Origin: Orychophragmus violaceus
Lineage: Eukaryota > Streptophyta > Magnoliopsida > Brassicales > Brassicaceae
Length of the DNA: 64,000 nucleotides
Direction: 5' to 3'
NCBI GenBank assembly: GCA_030180135.1
Contig: CM058229.1
Location: forward strand, 43,365,522 to 43,429,521
In this document: positions 24,700-36,522 of the stretch, in pieces
How positions within the stretch are numbered: position 1 is the first letter of the stretch
Layout: the number at the start of each line of letters is the position of its first letter
The notes under the pieces: generated by a model
Seen by the model: only the letters and a program-made list of their open reading frames with translations
Told to the model about the DNA's origin: nothing
Database searches by the model: none
Program-made: the position numbers and the translations under genes

Positions 24700-24930
24700 A
24701 GACTTACTTGGTCCCGTACCGAAGTAAGCATCCACCAACACAGTCTACCCAGCCCAACACCGGAATAGATAAATAATCACACAACCTGCAGTCTACCCGG
24801 CCCAACACCAGGGTGGAAACCAATCACAAAACAATACCGTCTTCTCAGCCCAACACTAGAGTAGATAAACAATAACACAACAACAAAGTCTACCCAGCCC
24901 AACACCGGAATAGAAAAACAATCTACACAG
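24700..24930. repeat. Minisatellite, about 50-bp degenerate units
   Basis: At least four copies of a unit beginning GTCTACCCAGCCCAACACC and continuing with GGAATAGA and an A/C-rich tail. Copies start near 24742, 24791, 24838 and 24888. A less similar upstream copy (CCCGTACCGGAAA) lies near 24670-24720. Confidence 0.65.
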
Positions 24931-25282
24931 ATCACATACACAACCAATCATTAAGCAATAGCTCTAAACATTCCAAATACTTAACTTAATTAATTCACTT
25001 AACTTCTTATTTAGGTTTAATTCTCATATTTAACTATTATTTAATTCTTATTTCCCACTAGATTGGAGTTAATATCAACCCCAATTACTAATGTCTTTTA
25101 GTTCAATTCATTATTTCTAGGTTTTTAATTATTTAATCTGTCAGATTTGAGATCAGTAAACTTACTAATCTCCTGACTTCCGATTAATTAATTTAACCCG
25201 ATAACTCGTCTAGCTAATCCCAACCCAGTTATATATTCTAAGGTGTGTTATAAGTTTAATCCGTATTTTAATTTAAATCTTA

Positions 25283-25286
<4 letters not shown>

Positions 25287-25314
<28 letters not shown>
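25287..25314. repeat. (TA)n microsatellite
   Basis: About 14 uninterrupted TA units, followed by CATATA. Confidence 0.95.
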
Positions 25315-25320
<6 letters not shown>

Positions 25321-27084
25321 GTCCTAAGCATGATGTTCTATATGAATGCAACAACCAATCAAGCAATCAACAATACGATCAATCAGTTACCGATAAATAT
25401 TATCTAACATGCCAGGCAATAATTATATATAACCTAAGTTTTAATTAATTTCCGAATTATTTAATCATCCTAAACAATTCTACCATATTTCAATTACGGA
25501 TATGCAATCCTATGACTCTATAGTTTCATAATTTCAGGATCTATATGACGACTAGATATACCTAAATGCATCACACAATAATCTAGCCAGCTTACAGTGA
25601 TATAATGACGGATGGACGGATTCACGGAACTCCGAGACCCAACACGAACCTGATGCTAACCAAAACCATACCGGCTTTAACCCAAGGTTGACCATAAGTT
25701 GACCCGACCTTGACCCGAGGTTTGACGAGTGATGGTGACCAGCGGTGAGGACTCCGACGTTTGATCGGTGGGAAAGGAGGTGACTGGTGCCGACTGACTC
25801 CGGCGGTTGACCGGCGATTGACCGGTTTGAGGAGAAGTGATTGCCGGCGTGTCTCTGACAAGATTAACCGATAATAGAGAAATGGATTGACGAGGGTTCC
25901 GACATTGACCGTCGGTGTCCGGAAAGGATTCCGGTGGTGAGTCTGCTCCGACGAATTCCCGTTGAAGGAGGACAAGTCCGCTTAAGTGATGAGAGAAGCT
26001 GCGTAGTGGAGGAAAGGAGAGTGGCGGAGACGACGGTTTCCAGCGATAACTCTGGCGGTCCTCCGGTGTCACTTTCGGCGACGTCAAGGCTTCTCCGGCG
26101 TGGCTTAAGTTGGTTGATTAGGGAGCTAATAACATGATTGTGGAGTGATGAGGATAGTTAATGGCTTAATGGTGTTTAAGGGAAAATTTAGGGGTTGATT
26201 AATGGTTTAACAAGGTTTAAGGGTTGCTTGGGTCACAAGCAAGGCATGGATGAAGAAAGGTGGTGGTCGGAGAATGCTAGGGGAAGGAGATGTGAGTTTT
26301 TTTTTTTGTTTTGTTGTGTGAAGAGTGATGAAGATGCATGTTTTTATAGTAATTTTTCCATGTAAATTCATGCATCCAACAAGGCAAAGGGAAATGGATC
26401 TTGTGTGCAATTGACACATTGGTGCTATGTGTCACCACCAAAAGGAGATAGCTGGAGATTCATTGAATTGAGCTTCCAAAATGCATGAACCTCTATTTCC
26501 CATACAATGTATCTTTTCATACATTAATGTGGTACAATCTCTTCACTTCTTGTGACACTTATAGAGCCATGTGTCTCTCCCTAATTTTGCAACAAAAGAT
26601 GAATTGAATATGATTCCCAAATACATGTACTTGCCACATGGCCAATCGGCAAGTCCACGTGGCACGAAGCGATCTCGAGCTCAATTTTCGATATTTCTTG
26701 AAACTTCTGAAACGACTTCAAACTTCATTTTTATTTTTTTCAGATCTTCAAAAATAATTCTCTGTAATTTACTTGTTCCTTTTCGTCCTTTTATATCTCT
26801 CAAAACATCAAGACGGATTTTCCGTCTTTTTCTCGGTTTTGTCGGTTTCTATTCCCGACAACATGTAAGACCTTCTAAAATTCCGATTTCAGCGCTCTCC
26901 GTCTTCTAAGTAATGTTTTAAAATAAAAATAAGGTTACTTGGCATATCAAAGCTTTTCGTCTTCATTTTTGGTGAAATTACCAAAATACTGCTAAGCTTC
27001 CAAATTACATAACTGCCCTCAAATGACTTTCTTTGACTTCTAAGCGTCATGTTGATGAAATACGAGACAAAGTATTACATAGGG

Positions 27085-28657
27085 TGTCAATCGACATAGA
27101 GTATAAACACTATTTTTCTATGTCGATGCCAATCGATTGTGGTCCGTCAAAGCTCGAAAACTGGGGAATATCTACTGGTGTCGACCGACATCAACGATGA
27201 GTGTCGATCGACACTAGTTCTGCTGCTTCATCCTCATGTCTGTTTTCTACGATTTTCACAACCTTTTTCCCTAATTCTTGCTCCTGATTCGGCTCATCCT
27301 CAATCTTAATAGAGACATCGTTGAGATATTCCTTTTGGACCATCTTTCCTTTGACAACTGCTTTATTTTGAGTCAATCTAGCAACCACTATGTCAGCTCG
27401 ACTTGGAAGAGACACCAATTTTCCATTGAGATCCTGATACACTGCATCAATTTTCTCACTGAAATCCACTGTGATATTCTGTTGTCCCTACAAAAAATTT
27501 TGCATTATTGATTCAAGCTTGCTCTCTTGAGATGGTGGAGGAGTTGTCTGGTATGAAGACGAGCCATAGTTCATGAAACCACTACTCTAGAGTGGCTTCT
27601 TATAAGCTAGATTATAAATGAACTCATATGAGTTTTTATTTCCATTAAAGGCACATTTGTTGTTCCGGAATCCAACTCCATTGATATAGTTCACATTTTC
27701 TTCAATTGCGTCAATCTCTGAAGCAAATTGGAATGAATTCTTCCCTAATTTTTTTTTTTGTGAATTGAGTTTAACTTAGCACTAACTGTAGCAATCTCAA
27801 AGCCATCATTGCTTGCAGCTTGTATTTGTCTCTTCAAGTCTTTATTCTTGGTATAATTGCTAGAAGTCTAGTTCTCTATCAGAGTGTAATCATCTTTAGA
27901 GTACCTTATGTTGAAGTTCCCATTGCTCAGAAAATTGAGAGCCATCTGCTATCTCCAATCAACACCTCTGAAGAAGGTTCCCAGAAACTGAACCTCACTG
28001 AAACCATGATATGAACAGTCTCTCTGATAAGCCTTAACTCTGATCCAAACGCTTTTGAAAGCTTCTGTTGGACCCTGATTGAATGTGAAAATTTGTTTCC
28101 TTAGCTCCTCGGAACTAACATCATCATAAAAGTTGTTTAGGAATGCATTGTTGGTCTCTTATCAAGTTGTCAGAGATCATGGAGCTAACTGCTTCAGCAA
28201 GTAGGTTTATTCCCCAACAAGAAAGTGAGGGAAAAGCTTTCAGAATATGTAGTCATTAGAGACTCCATTGTATTTCATGCTCGTAACCAGATCCTAAAAT
28301 CTCTCAATGTGGTCCATAGCATGTTTATGAGGTAGTCCGTGAAACTGATACTGACTAACCAGAGTGTAACATGCGATTTTCAGCTCGAAATCTTGCCTCT
28401 CAAATTCGGGAAATTGAATCGCAGACCTGTTGGCGTAGTACTGATCAGGCGTAGAACTGATCAGGCATGAACAGTAAGGGTGCGCCCACGTCCACCTACA
28501 CCTACAACATCGTGGGTCAGCTGCCCATCTCATGCAGCTTCAGCGACTTGTACAACAATGAGTTTTCCTTCCCCATCAAGTATATACCCTTTTGTGTTGC
28601 AGATATGACTCTCTTGGTCTCAATAGTCCCAACATCGTCATGTATCAAGATCACATG
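27085..28657 (-). pseudogene. Gag remnant of Athila A
   Basis: Reading from 28440 down, the minus strand gives NRSAIQFPEFERQDFELKIA and QYQFHGLPHKHAMDHIERF, then FNQGPTEAFKSVWIR and LGTFFRGVDWRYQM. It ends near 27430-27200 with FSEKIDAVYQDLNGKLVSLP. These match the intact gag of Athila B segment by segment, with many stops and shifts. Athila B inserted at 28662, upstream of this block in gag orientation. Close to 27205 the gag frame includes SIDTHR, encoded by the TCGATCGACA palindrome. Confidence 0.75.
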
Positions 28658-28662
28658 ATCTA

Positions 28663-29865
28663 TGATAGGGTCAGGTTTTAATCCTATTTTAACTGCAAGT
28701 GCACAGAGATGCAATTGTAGTATATAGGGTATTGAAATCCACAGAGACTCTGGTCTCGATAGAATTAGAACCAAAGAGATTAAACTAGGAGAAAGCAAAT
28801 TGTATTGAATAACTAAAAAGCAATGCGAGAAAGTAAATCAGTAGCAAGTTGTGGTTGTAAGCAATAAACTAAGGGCGCTAAGTCTAGTGCGTTCTCAGGA
28901 AATCAGACAAGCATATAAATCATTCAGTCAGGATCTAACTAAGCTCAGTTCTAGAACTCAAACACAAATATAGAATTAACCAACTGTCGTTGCGAGAATT
29001 CTCTAAGTCTAAGTGAAGCAATCCAAATTCCTTTGCAATTACTAACAGATTAAACCAGCTTTAATTCCAAGTTCGATATGTTCACAACCTAATTAAACCA
29101 AATTCCTTTGCGAGTAATTAAATTGCTCAACCTAAATAGTTCAGATTCTAAATCACACTGTCGTGTCAATTTAGCAACCTAAGATCTAGATTCTAAGTGA
29201 TCAGGTTAGAACTAGCATTAAACACAATTTAGTTTGAAGAACATTCTATTGATGTGAATCCTTAACTGAATTAATTATATCTAACAAGTCATGAAATCCC
29301 TATGAGAAACCCTAAACCTAACTATGAATCTACTCATACATAGAATATGAAGACATAATCAATGAATTAATAGATATCATAAAAGAGATTAGAATAATAA
29401 AAGGGGTTCGAAAACTTCTCCAAAAACAAAGTGTAGTACATGATCAGATCAGCCCCAAAAGCTCTAAAAACTCTCTGCTCTAAGTTATGATAGCGTTACT
29501 AAAACAAAACTCAAAAACCTAATTAAATAGCTAAAACACGTCTTGGGGCTTCTGTGTAAATATCTGGAACTTCTGGGCAACTTTGCAATATCATCAATCT
29601 TCATTAAACCGCCGAGATCTGGCCCAACTCGCTGTGCATCGATCGATGCTGATGTGCGTCGATCGACACACTCCTCTGTTTCGGACAGTGAACACAACAT
29701 CTCGGGTCAAAACTCCAAAATGCTCCAAATAGCTCCATAATCTCCAAATCCGCTCCAAACGTGTGTGTACCTAATAACACATGTAAAGGACTCTAAAAGA
29801 ACACCAAAAGACTCTAAAACATACTTATATCATGGCATAAAATCGGTAAAAACCATGATATATCA
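28663..29865 (-). repeat. 3' LTR of Athila B
   Basis: 1203 bp. In plus orientation it begins TGATAGGGTCAGG and ends CATGATATATCA. It contains the palindrome pair near 29636-29671. Confidence 0.95.
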
Positions 29866-31279
29866 ACTCCCCCACACTTAGCCTTTGCTTGCCCTCAAGA
29901 AAAACAGAGAACTAAAACATGGTGAAGAGGTTTGAAAACTTTCAGAAACTCTTTTTGTCCTAGAAGCAACAACACTCAGATTCCCCTTAGTAAACCACTG
30001 AAAGAATCAACCGCAAGATATCAAGACCAACATGTACTTCCCCCACACTTAGCAACTGTCCTAAGTAAACTCCACAATCAATCCAAGCAATTCAAATTCA
30101 CCCTACTGACTTCTTTACAATATTTAAGTGCGGTCTCACCTAAGGATTATCGATCAAAGGGCACATGGATTCTTACTTTGCCAGCTCTAGACCACCATAC
30201 TATCTTTTTCTGGTTCCTTTTCTTCTCTTTTCCCTTCCTTAGCATTCTGGTTTTTCCCCATTGGGTATCATTTTTTTGTATCAGTGATCTTCCCGTTAAG
30301 GGGTGTACTTTGGACACATTCAATGGATAGCACAGGAGATGATAGTTGTAGCTACCACTCCCAGAGACCACTTCGGAGTTACTAACTCATCCTCAGTTTA
30401 TTACTTTTTTTTTTACTTTTATGGAAGGGGAGAAGGGAACCATACTCGGACAGGTTTACAGGCTGTGTCAGAACTAACAAAGTAGTCCGACTCATGGTAT
30501 ACCAAGCCCTTAGGTGAGAAAATTAAAGTCAGGTTAAGGGTGAAGCCAGTAAAAGGATTCTCTGAATACCTGAATTGATATGGGTGTCCTCAGTAGGTTG
30601 ATCCGTGTTGGGTTTTCTAATAGTCATAGATTGATCTTTCAGCTTCATCCCAATGGTTACTTAAGTTTCTGCAAGATATTGTTAACTCCTCCAAAACTCA
30701 TTGTTTCTTACTTAAACTGGTTTTGACTCAATAAAACAAAAAAAATTGAAAACTGGACTGACTCTTAAGAAAACAGAAAGATAAGGTCAGTAGCTACCTC
30801 CCCCACACTTGAAACACACTGTCCCCAGTAGTGTTAAGCTAAGGGTTGGTAAAAAGAAAGCAAAAATGTTAATGGATGTGTTGAGTTATGTCTGATTTTT
30901 ACCTCTGTCGCACATGCATCGATCGTTACATAAATGTAACGACCGTTGCTAGGCGATTTTTCGTCATGTGTCGATCGTTGCTCAGGACCACAACGATCGC
31001 TGCAATGCGATTACTCGTGGTGTGACGATCGACACAATGTTGTGTCGATCGACGCATTGCGAAATTGGAGAACAGTCAGCAAGTTAGTCCGTGAGAAATC
31101 TTTAAATTTCGAACCTGCAAGCTGAAAATAACTGAAAACAGATAAAATCAAAGCAACTAATAGTCTCAAATCAATCACAACATCCAAACATAAAAATCCT
31201 AAGAAATCAAAAGAAAAAGTACAAAAGAAAAGTGAAAAAGAGATACAAAGAACCGTAGTCTAGAGATGCCAATACTCAA
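29866..31279. other. 3' internal non-coding region and purine tract of Athila B
   Basis: The minus strand reads TAAGTGTGGGGGAGT (29866-29880) directly before the 3' LTR; this is the polypurine tract for plus-strand priming. The rest has no credible gene. Palindromic modules cluster at 30905-31065. Confidence 0.75.
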
Positions 31280-32767
31280 TCACTCGTCCTCCATCCCATC
31301 AATGCGATCAGTACCACTCGAAGAACAGGGAGTCGGAGATCGCCGTCTACGTCGAGAAGGTGTTGGATGGTGTATCTGTGGCTGTCTCCTGCAAGTGCAT
31401 GTACGCATGAAGTTCCAGACGACCCGTAGAATACCATCTGAACGCTCTCTCCACTCTGCCTCAGACATATCACCATAAGGCATCGTAGGCTCGGGAAAAG
31501 GTCCAACATCATCGACAGGGGCAGCAGGTGCATGTGTAGAGGACGTAGAAGCTCGTGTAGAAGGCTCTCCCAGCGGATGAGACATAGAAGGAACTCTGCG
31601 CTGATCGCTCGTAGGAGGCTGGAATCTCAAAGCATCCAGCGTATTGATCTCTGTAAGACCAGCAGCAGGAAGATCCACACCACACTTCTCTGTGGCAGGG
31701 TCATAATAAACCCATACACGTCCCTCCTTCAGCCATGTAGCACTCTGCAAATGGCTGAAATCAAGGAACTCCATGCTGTCATTACGCTCGGTACCCTCTA
31801 AGGGAATCCTGCAATGTCTGAAAATGGGAGTAAGCAGACTCCCTACTCTCTCAGTGCCCACTCCATCAAATGGCTTCTTCTACAGCTCGCATAAATAATG
31901 CGCAAAAACAGCTCCCAAGTTGAGTCCTCTAGTGGGATCTCTCAGAACAGTACCCTCAAACTGATCCCTCAGTCCAATGAACAACATCTCCATCTCGTTC
32001 TTACGCATCTTGTTGGCTTCAAACTTGCACAACAGAGTACATCCCAAGATGCGCAAGACGTATCTAAGCACAGGATGCCTAACCTGAATCACCGCCGTGG
32101 TCCTCGAGTTGTATCGACCATTGCCAATACACTCCCAGAAATACTGAGCTTCCTCCACATCCCACTCAAGATACATACCAATGCGCGTCGGCTCAGTGCT
32201 GAACCCATAAATCCTGCAGATATCGAGAAGGGGAATCCGATACCTGCATCCTAGGCACATGAAGTTAAAGAAACCTCCTGAAGCCTTCCTGCTATCCGGG
32301 TTAGGGTATATCACTCTGCAAGTGGCCAGTAGTTGTCTCACCAGATCGGGGTACATCTCGTAAGGCTGCATTGGCATTGTCCCCAGACCAATGCCCTTAC
32401 ATAGTGCAAGAACCTGCTCATCAATGCCCAGACTCCTGCAAGTCGAATAATCTGCAAACTTGGTCGGCTTAAGCGTCATGCTACACCAACCATTGTAGAG
32501 CAATGTGTCATACTCATCCCAATGGTCAAGAAATGGCCTCTCTGTGAAGGTGTCGGTCTTGAGCAACTCATCTATCTCCGTGCCCCAGACCCTGTATGTC
32601 GGAATCAGCAGCGCATCTGCTCTAGGCCATGGCGGCTGTATGGCTTCTTGATCTCTCTGATAATCCTCAGGTGGATCCGAGTCTCGATGGAACCACTCAG
32701 CTGGTGGATGATGGTGAGCTGTAGCTGCTGTGGTGGTTCTACACTTACGAGCTTGTCGAGGAGGCAT
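31280..32767 (-). pseudogene. ATHILA ORF-1-family protein in env position of Athila B, one nonsense codon
   Basis: ATG at 32767 (MPPRQARK), frame open to the stop at 31280 (about 495 codons), except for one TAG at 31880-31882 after HYLCEL. The central region (YRVWGTEIDELLKTDTF, CRSLGIDEQV, RIPLLDICRIYGFS, LGAVFAHYLCEL) matches the plant family annotated as 'Arabidopsis retrotransposon ORF-1 protein' (ATHILA). The C-terminal part after the TAG is Pro/Ser/Thr/Arg-rich. It lies between protease and the 3' LTR, where Athila elements carry their envelope-position gene. I see no signal peptide or strong membrane segment in this copy. The start lies directly after a good splice acceptor (see the intron entry). 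Confidence 0.8.
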
Positions 32768-33079
32768 CTGCAAGAAGATCAATAAAACATATAAGTTTCG
32801 GCAGAAAACTCCCTGTGAAATCGCAATGCAACGACCGTTGCACAAGTGCAACGACCGTTGCACAAGTGCAACGATCGATGCAGGGCGATTTCACAGTCGA
32901 CAATGAATCTCAAAAATTGTTTCTAAATCCGTTCTTAGATCACTCAATCAGCAAGAATACATCACCAATCATCCTAAATCAAGTCTAATCAGTACGGAAT
33001 CATCAATTTCAAGCCTAAAAATCCCTAATTTCTAAACCCTAGAACCGAATCCGAAAATGTTGAAAATGAGAGTTCTTAC
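32768..33079 (-). other. Predicted intron upstream of the env-position ORF of Athila B
   Basis: Minus-strand donor CCAAG|GTAAGAAC at 33079 and acceptor TTCTTGCAG ending at 32768, immediately before ATG 32767. A 312-bp intron here would place the ORF on a spliced subgenomic RNA. A second donor-like site (CCAG|GTAAGTGCC) lies near 33255. This is a motif-based prediction only. Confidence 0.4.
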
Positions 33080-33663
33080 CTTGGATTCACTGCAAATGAG
33101 TTAGAGAAATAGACAGGGGATATGAAAATAAGTAAAATCGAGCCTTGAATCAGAGAAAATGATGAAGAAATAAGAGATTTAGGGTTTGGAACTCTCGGTA
33201 GTACGGACGGCGGAATGGGGAAGAAGAGAAGAGAAAAGGGTTTAAGGCACTTACCTGGTCGTGGATGCAACGATCGTTGCTGATGAGCAACGATCGACGC
33301 TGTTGAACCATATCGGTTCCGGTTTAGCACGCGTACCTTAATTTTTGCAATTAAACCATTTGCAACGACCGTTGCACAGGACCGCAACGATCGTCACAAG
33401 GCGATCCCATCTCTTCGTCAAATCTCCCTGCAACGACCGTTGCACATACAACAACGATCGTCACACATCTCGAGACAGTGTTCTGTATCTAAAAACTCAG
33501 CAAAAACAAATAAAAACGTTAAATCCTAAGAAAACACCAAAAATAAGAAAGAAAAACACTAAAACCTATCAGTGGGTTGCCTCCCACTCAGCGCTTGTTT
33601 AAGGTCATTAGCTTGACCGGACGAACAAGATCAGTTTGCTGGAGATCCTGACAAAAACTGTGA
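32768..33663. other. Spacer between protease and env-position ORF of Athila B
   Basis: RT, RNase H and integrase would lie here in an autonomous element. Instead there are about 900 bp with no pol motif and several palindromic modules (32815-32893, 33264-33303, 33361-33405, 33430-33470). Confidence 0.6.
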
Positions 33664-34391
33664 TTACCTCTGTGCAAGTCTCCTCATCCAAGGTGGAGGG
33701 TAAGCATCATCAGTGTGAACGCGTCCGAGAAAAGAAGGAGTAAACTGATATGGTGGATCTGAAACCAAAGTCTCACTTATTTGCTCTCCATATCCATCCT
33801 TAATGGTGAAGGTCTGCCCATCAATTAATGGCATGCGCAGCATGTCCATCTCAAAGTGCAGTGGCTCATCTCCCAGATGGAGATCAATCAAGCTGTGCCT
33901 CACATCTATCACTGCTCCAGCTGTGGCCAAGAATGGTCTACCCAGAATCAAAGCATCATCCTGCTCACTGTGGTACTTAAGAACCAAGAAATCTGTCGGA
34001 ACCAAGTAGTTTCCAACTCTCACTGGGACGTCCTCAAGAACTCCTTCAAGAATCCTTATTGACTGATCAGCTAGGACAAGAGAGAGGTCCTAGTGGGTGA
34101 AAAATCCATCATACCCAGCTTCTCCGCCACAGAGTATGGCATGAGACTTCCAACAGCTCCTAAATCACACAAAGAGCGCTTGAAACCATCCTCAAATATA
34201 GAACAACTCAGCACAAAAATCCCAGGATCAGGTAGCTTCTTAGGAACCTTGGTTAATAGCACATCGCTTATATGCTGAGGAACAACTATAACCCAATCCT
34301 TTAGTGTCTCATCCATTGGCAACATCTTACCCAAGTATCTCTGCACACAAGGGTGATAAGGTGGATCATCAGATGGTGGAATTTCTTCCAA
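33664..34391 (-). pseudogene. Aspartic protease region of Athila B, 2-nt frameshift
   Basis: Two overlapping frames join into a retroviral-type protease. FKRSLCDLGAVGSLMP holds the active-site Asp (DLGA form, as in Athila rather than the usual DTGA), followed by LGMMDFSPTRTSL. After a 2-nt shift in a CT run near 34078 comes GNYLVPTDFLVLKY and LILGRPFLATAGAVIDV, the flap and C-terminal ILGR motif. It ends at 33664 with PPWMRRLAQR and does not enter RT. Confidence 0.8.
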
Positions 34392-34444
34392 CTCTCCTCC
34401 AAACGCTTAAGCTCATCAATCTCTTGTTTAATCACCTCAGACAC

Positions 34445-36298
34445 TTAAGGATACAATCGAATAGATTGTGCATAAATCTCCTGTTGAGTTATCTCAGACA
34501 CTCCAGGGAATAAACAGTTAAGCTCTTGATCTGTCTCTGCATCAATGTCATAAGAATCCCGCGAATCTGTCTGTCTACGCCTTGCAACGATCGACGCTAA
34601 GGGTGCATCGATCGATGCAGTCAAATTTTCACAGATTCCACCCGAGAGATTTTCCTCAAAATCAGAAAATTCAGCTTCTTCTACCAGTTCAACTGTATTA
34701 AGCTCAAATCTTTCACCTAGGTGTGATCCATCATCAATGTACACTGACCAGGCCTTAATATGGGTGTCTACAACACTCTTTCCTTTGATGGAGCTTGAAA
34801 TTTGGCTCACTTGAGTGTCCAACTGCTTCACATGAGTGTTTAAAGACTCAAACTTCCCATTGAGATCCTCATAGACAGCATCTAACTTCTTGTTGCAGTC
34901 CACAGCAATCTTAGTATGTCCTTCCAGCAGCTGCTCCATCATACTCCCCATCTTACTCTCATGAGTACTGGCTACAGGAGGTGTTTGGTAAGAAGAAGAT
35001 CCATAAGTCCTCTGATTACCTTGTTGGAAAGGTTTCTGAAAACCAGCATTCTGTCCAAATCCAGAAGAGTTTTGATTGCTTGTGAAAGCACTCTTCTGAC
35101 AATTGAAGAATCTATTACTAGACTGATTTCCAAACCTGTTTCCTTGGAAACCAGATCCTCCGATGTAGTTCACATCCTCTTCCTGCCCATCTTCTTCAGC
35201 ATTAATCACCTCAACATCTTGAGCAAAGTGGACAGCTTTCTTCCCAGCTAGAAGATTGCAAACAGTGTCTAACTTAGATCTAATAACAGCTATCTCCGCA
35301 TTCTCCATCTTCCCACCGGACTTCTTCCTTCTCTCATCAGTAGTCTTGCAGCTATTACTGCTTACTAAATTATCTATCAACTGCTTAGCTTGAGCAGGAG
35401 TCCTAGTGTTAAAGTTGGCATTGCTAGAATTGTCCAATGCAGTCTGATATGAAAGATCTATTCCTCTAAAGAAGATTCCCAGCAATGTTACCTCAGTGAA
35501 TCCATGATGCGGGCAGTCACGTTGCTACTTCTTAAACCTCATCCAGGCAGTCTTAAGAGGCTCTGTCGGACCTTGAGTGAAGGTGAGAATGTCCTGCCTT
35601 GACTGATCAGAGCGAGCATCATCATAGAAGTGTCGCAGAAACTCACTCTTCAAAGCATCCCTTCTAACAAACTTCCCAGGTGGAAGCTGTTTCAGCCAGG
35701 CAGCATCATCTCCAGCGAGAGAATAAGGGAAGAGCTTGAGGAACAGATAGTCTTGGCACACTCCATCATAATTCATCCCAGTGACTATGTCCACAAACTC
35801 ATCTATGTGATCCATCGGCTGCTCATTGGGATAACCATGGAAGGCATTCTGCCTCATAAGAGAGTAGTAGATGGTTTTGATCTCAAAATCATTCCTCTCA
35901 AACTCAGGAGGTACAAGAGCTGACCGGTTAGCATGAAACTCATCCAGGCGGTTAAAGTCAGCCAAAGTCCTCTCATGAATAACCATCTCTCTACCTCGGG
36001 CCTGTCCTTGGCCTTGGTTCTGCTCCTGTTGCGGTTGCTCAGGAGGATCATGGATAACATTCCCTTCAGCATCAATCGGTTCTCCAGCAGCATTGTATGG
36101 ATTATTGTGTCGGTCCCTCAGGGTACCTTGAGCATCAGGCTTTATGATCACACGTTCAACAACCATCCTTGTTCTTTGAACTCTTCTGTTAGTCCTATCT
36201 AGTCTAGCAATCTCTTCAAGTTGGAGGTTTACGAGATTAGTGTTCGGATTACTTCTGGTATCACGCGTCTGCATAAACCGTCTGTAATCACCAAGCAA
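34445..36298 (-). pseudogene. Gag of Athila B, one nonsense codon
   Basis: ATG 36298 (MLGDYRRFMQTR), one frame to the stop at 34445 (about 617 codons), with a single TAG after RFKK at about 35525. The core gag segment is FHANRSALVPPEFERNDFEI ... HGYPNEQPMDHIDEFVDIV ... DDAAWLKQLPPGKF ... DILTFTQGPTEPLKTAW. A Gly/Asn/Gln/Phe-rich region follows (GNRFGNQSSNRFFN), then a coiled coil. There is no clear CCHC knuckle. Within the C-terminal part the peptide SIDAPLASIVARR is encoded by two palindromic modules (near 34585-34620), so the module has been accepted in frame. Confidence 0.85.
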
Positions 36299-36499
36299 CG
36301 ATCGATGCTAGCAGTGCAACGATCGATTCAACTCTAATCGCCTAGTAACGATCGACACAGAAGGTGCAACGGTCGATTCTATGCGATTATGAAACCTGCG
36401 ACAAAGAGAAAACAGAGAAAAATCAGTAACCAAAAATAAAAATAAAAATAAAAATCCTAGTAAAAACCCTAAGTTCGAATCTATCGAAGATCTAAGAGT

Positions 36500-36516
36500 C
36501 CCCGGCAACGGCGCCA
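36500..36516 (-). promoter_or_regulatory. Primer binding site (Asp tRNA) of Athila B
   Basis: The minus strand reads TGGCGCCGTTGCCGGGG, complementary to the 3' end of plant Asp tRNA, the known primer of Athila elements. It lies six bases inside the 5' LTR. Confidence 0.85.
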
Positions 36517-36522
36517 AAAACT

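Larger units (their letters stand above)
22774..27079. mobile_element. LTR-like insertion in Athila A (solo LTR or LARD), 4.3 kb, with nested Copia-like LTR
   Basis: Bounded by TGTAACGCCCCC and AAGTATTACA, with a perfect 5-bp TSD TAGGG (22769-22773, 27080-27084). I see no internal pair of direct LTR copies and no retroviral coding. It is therefore either one very long solo LTR or a large non-coding derivative. The TGTAAC...TTACA ends resemble the element at 14543. It carries a roughly 50-bp minisatellite (24700-24930), a (TA)n tract and a nested Copia-like LTR. The ORFs near 25622-26137 are Ser/Pro/Thr-rich and not recognised. Confidence 0.65.

Noticed and set aside
25622..26137. Overlapping ORFs on both strands as a gene
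   Set aside because: Pro/Ser/Thr-rich shadows of GC-richer non-coding DNA in the LTR-like block; no family resemblance and no partner exons.
34916..36202. Plus-strand ORFs over Athila B gag
   Set aside because: They are antisense shadows of the recognised minus-strand gag.
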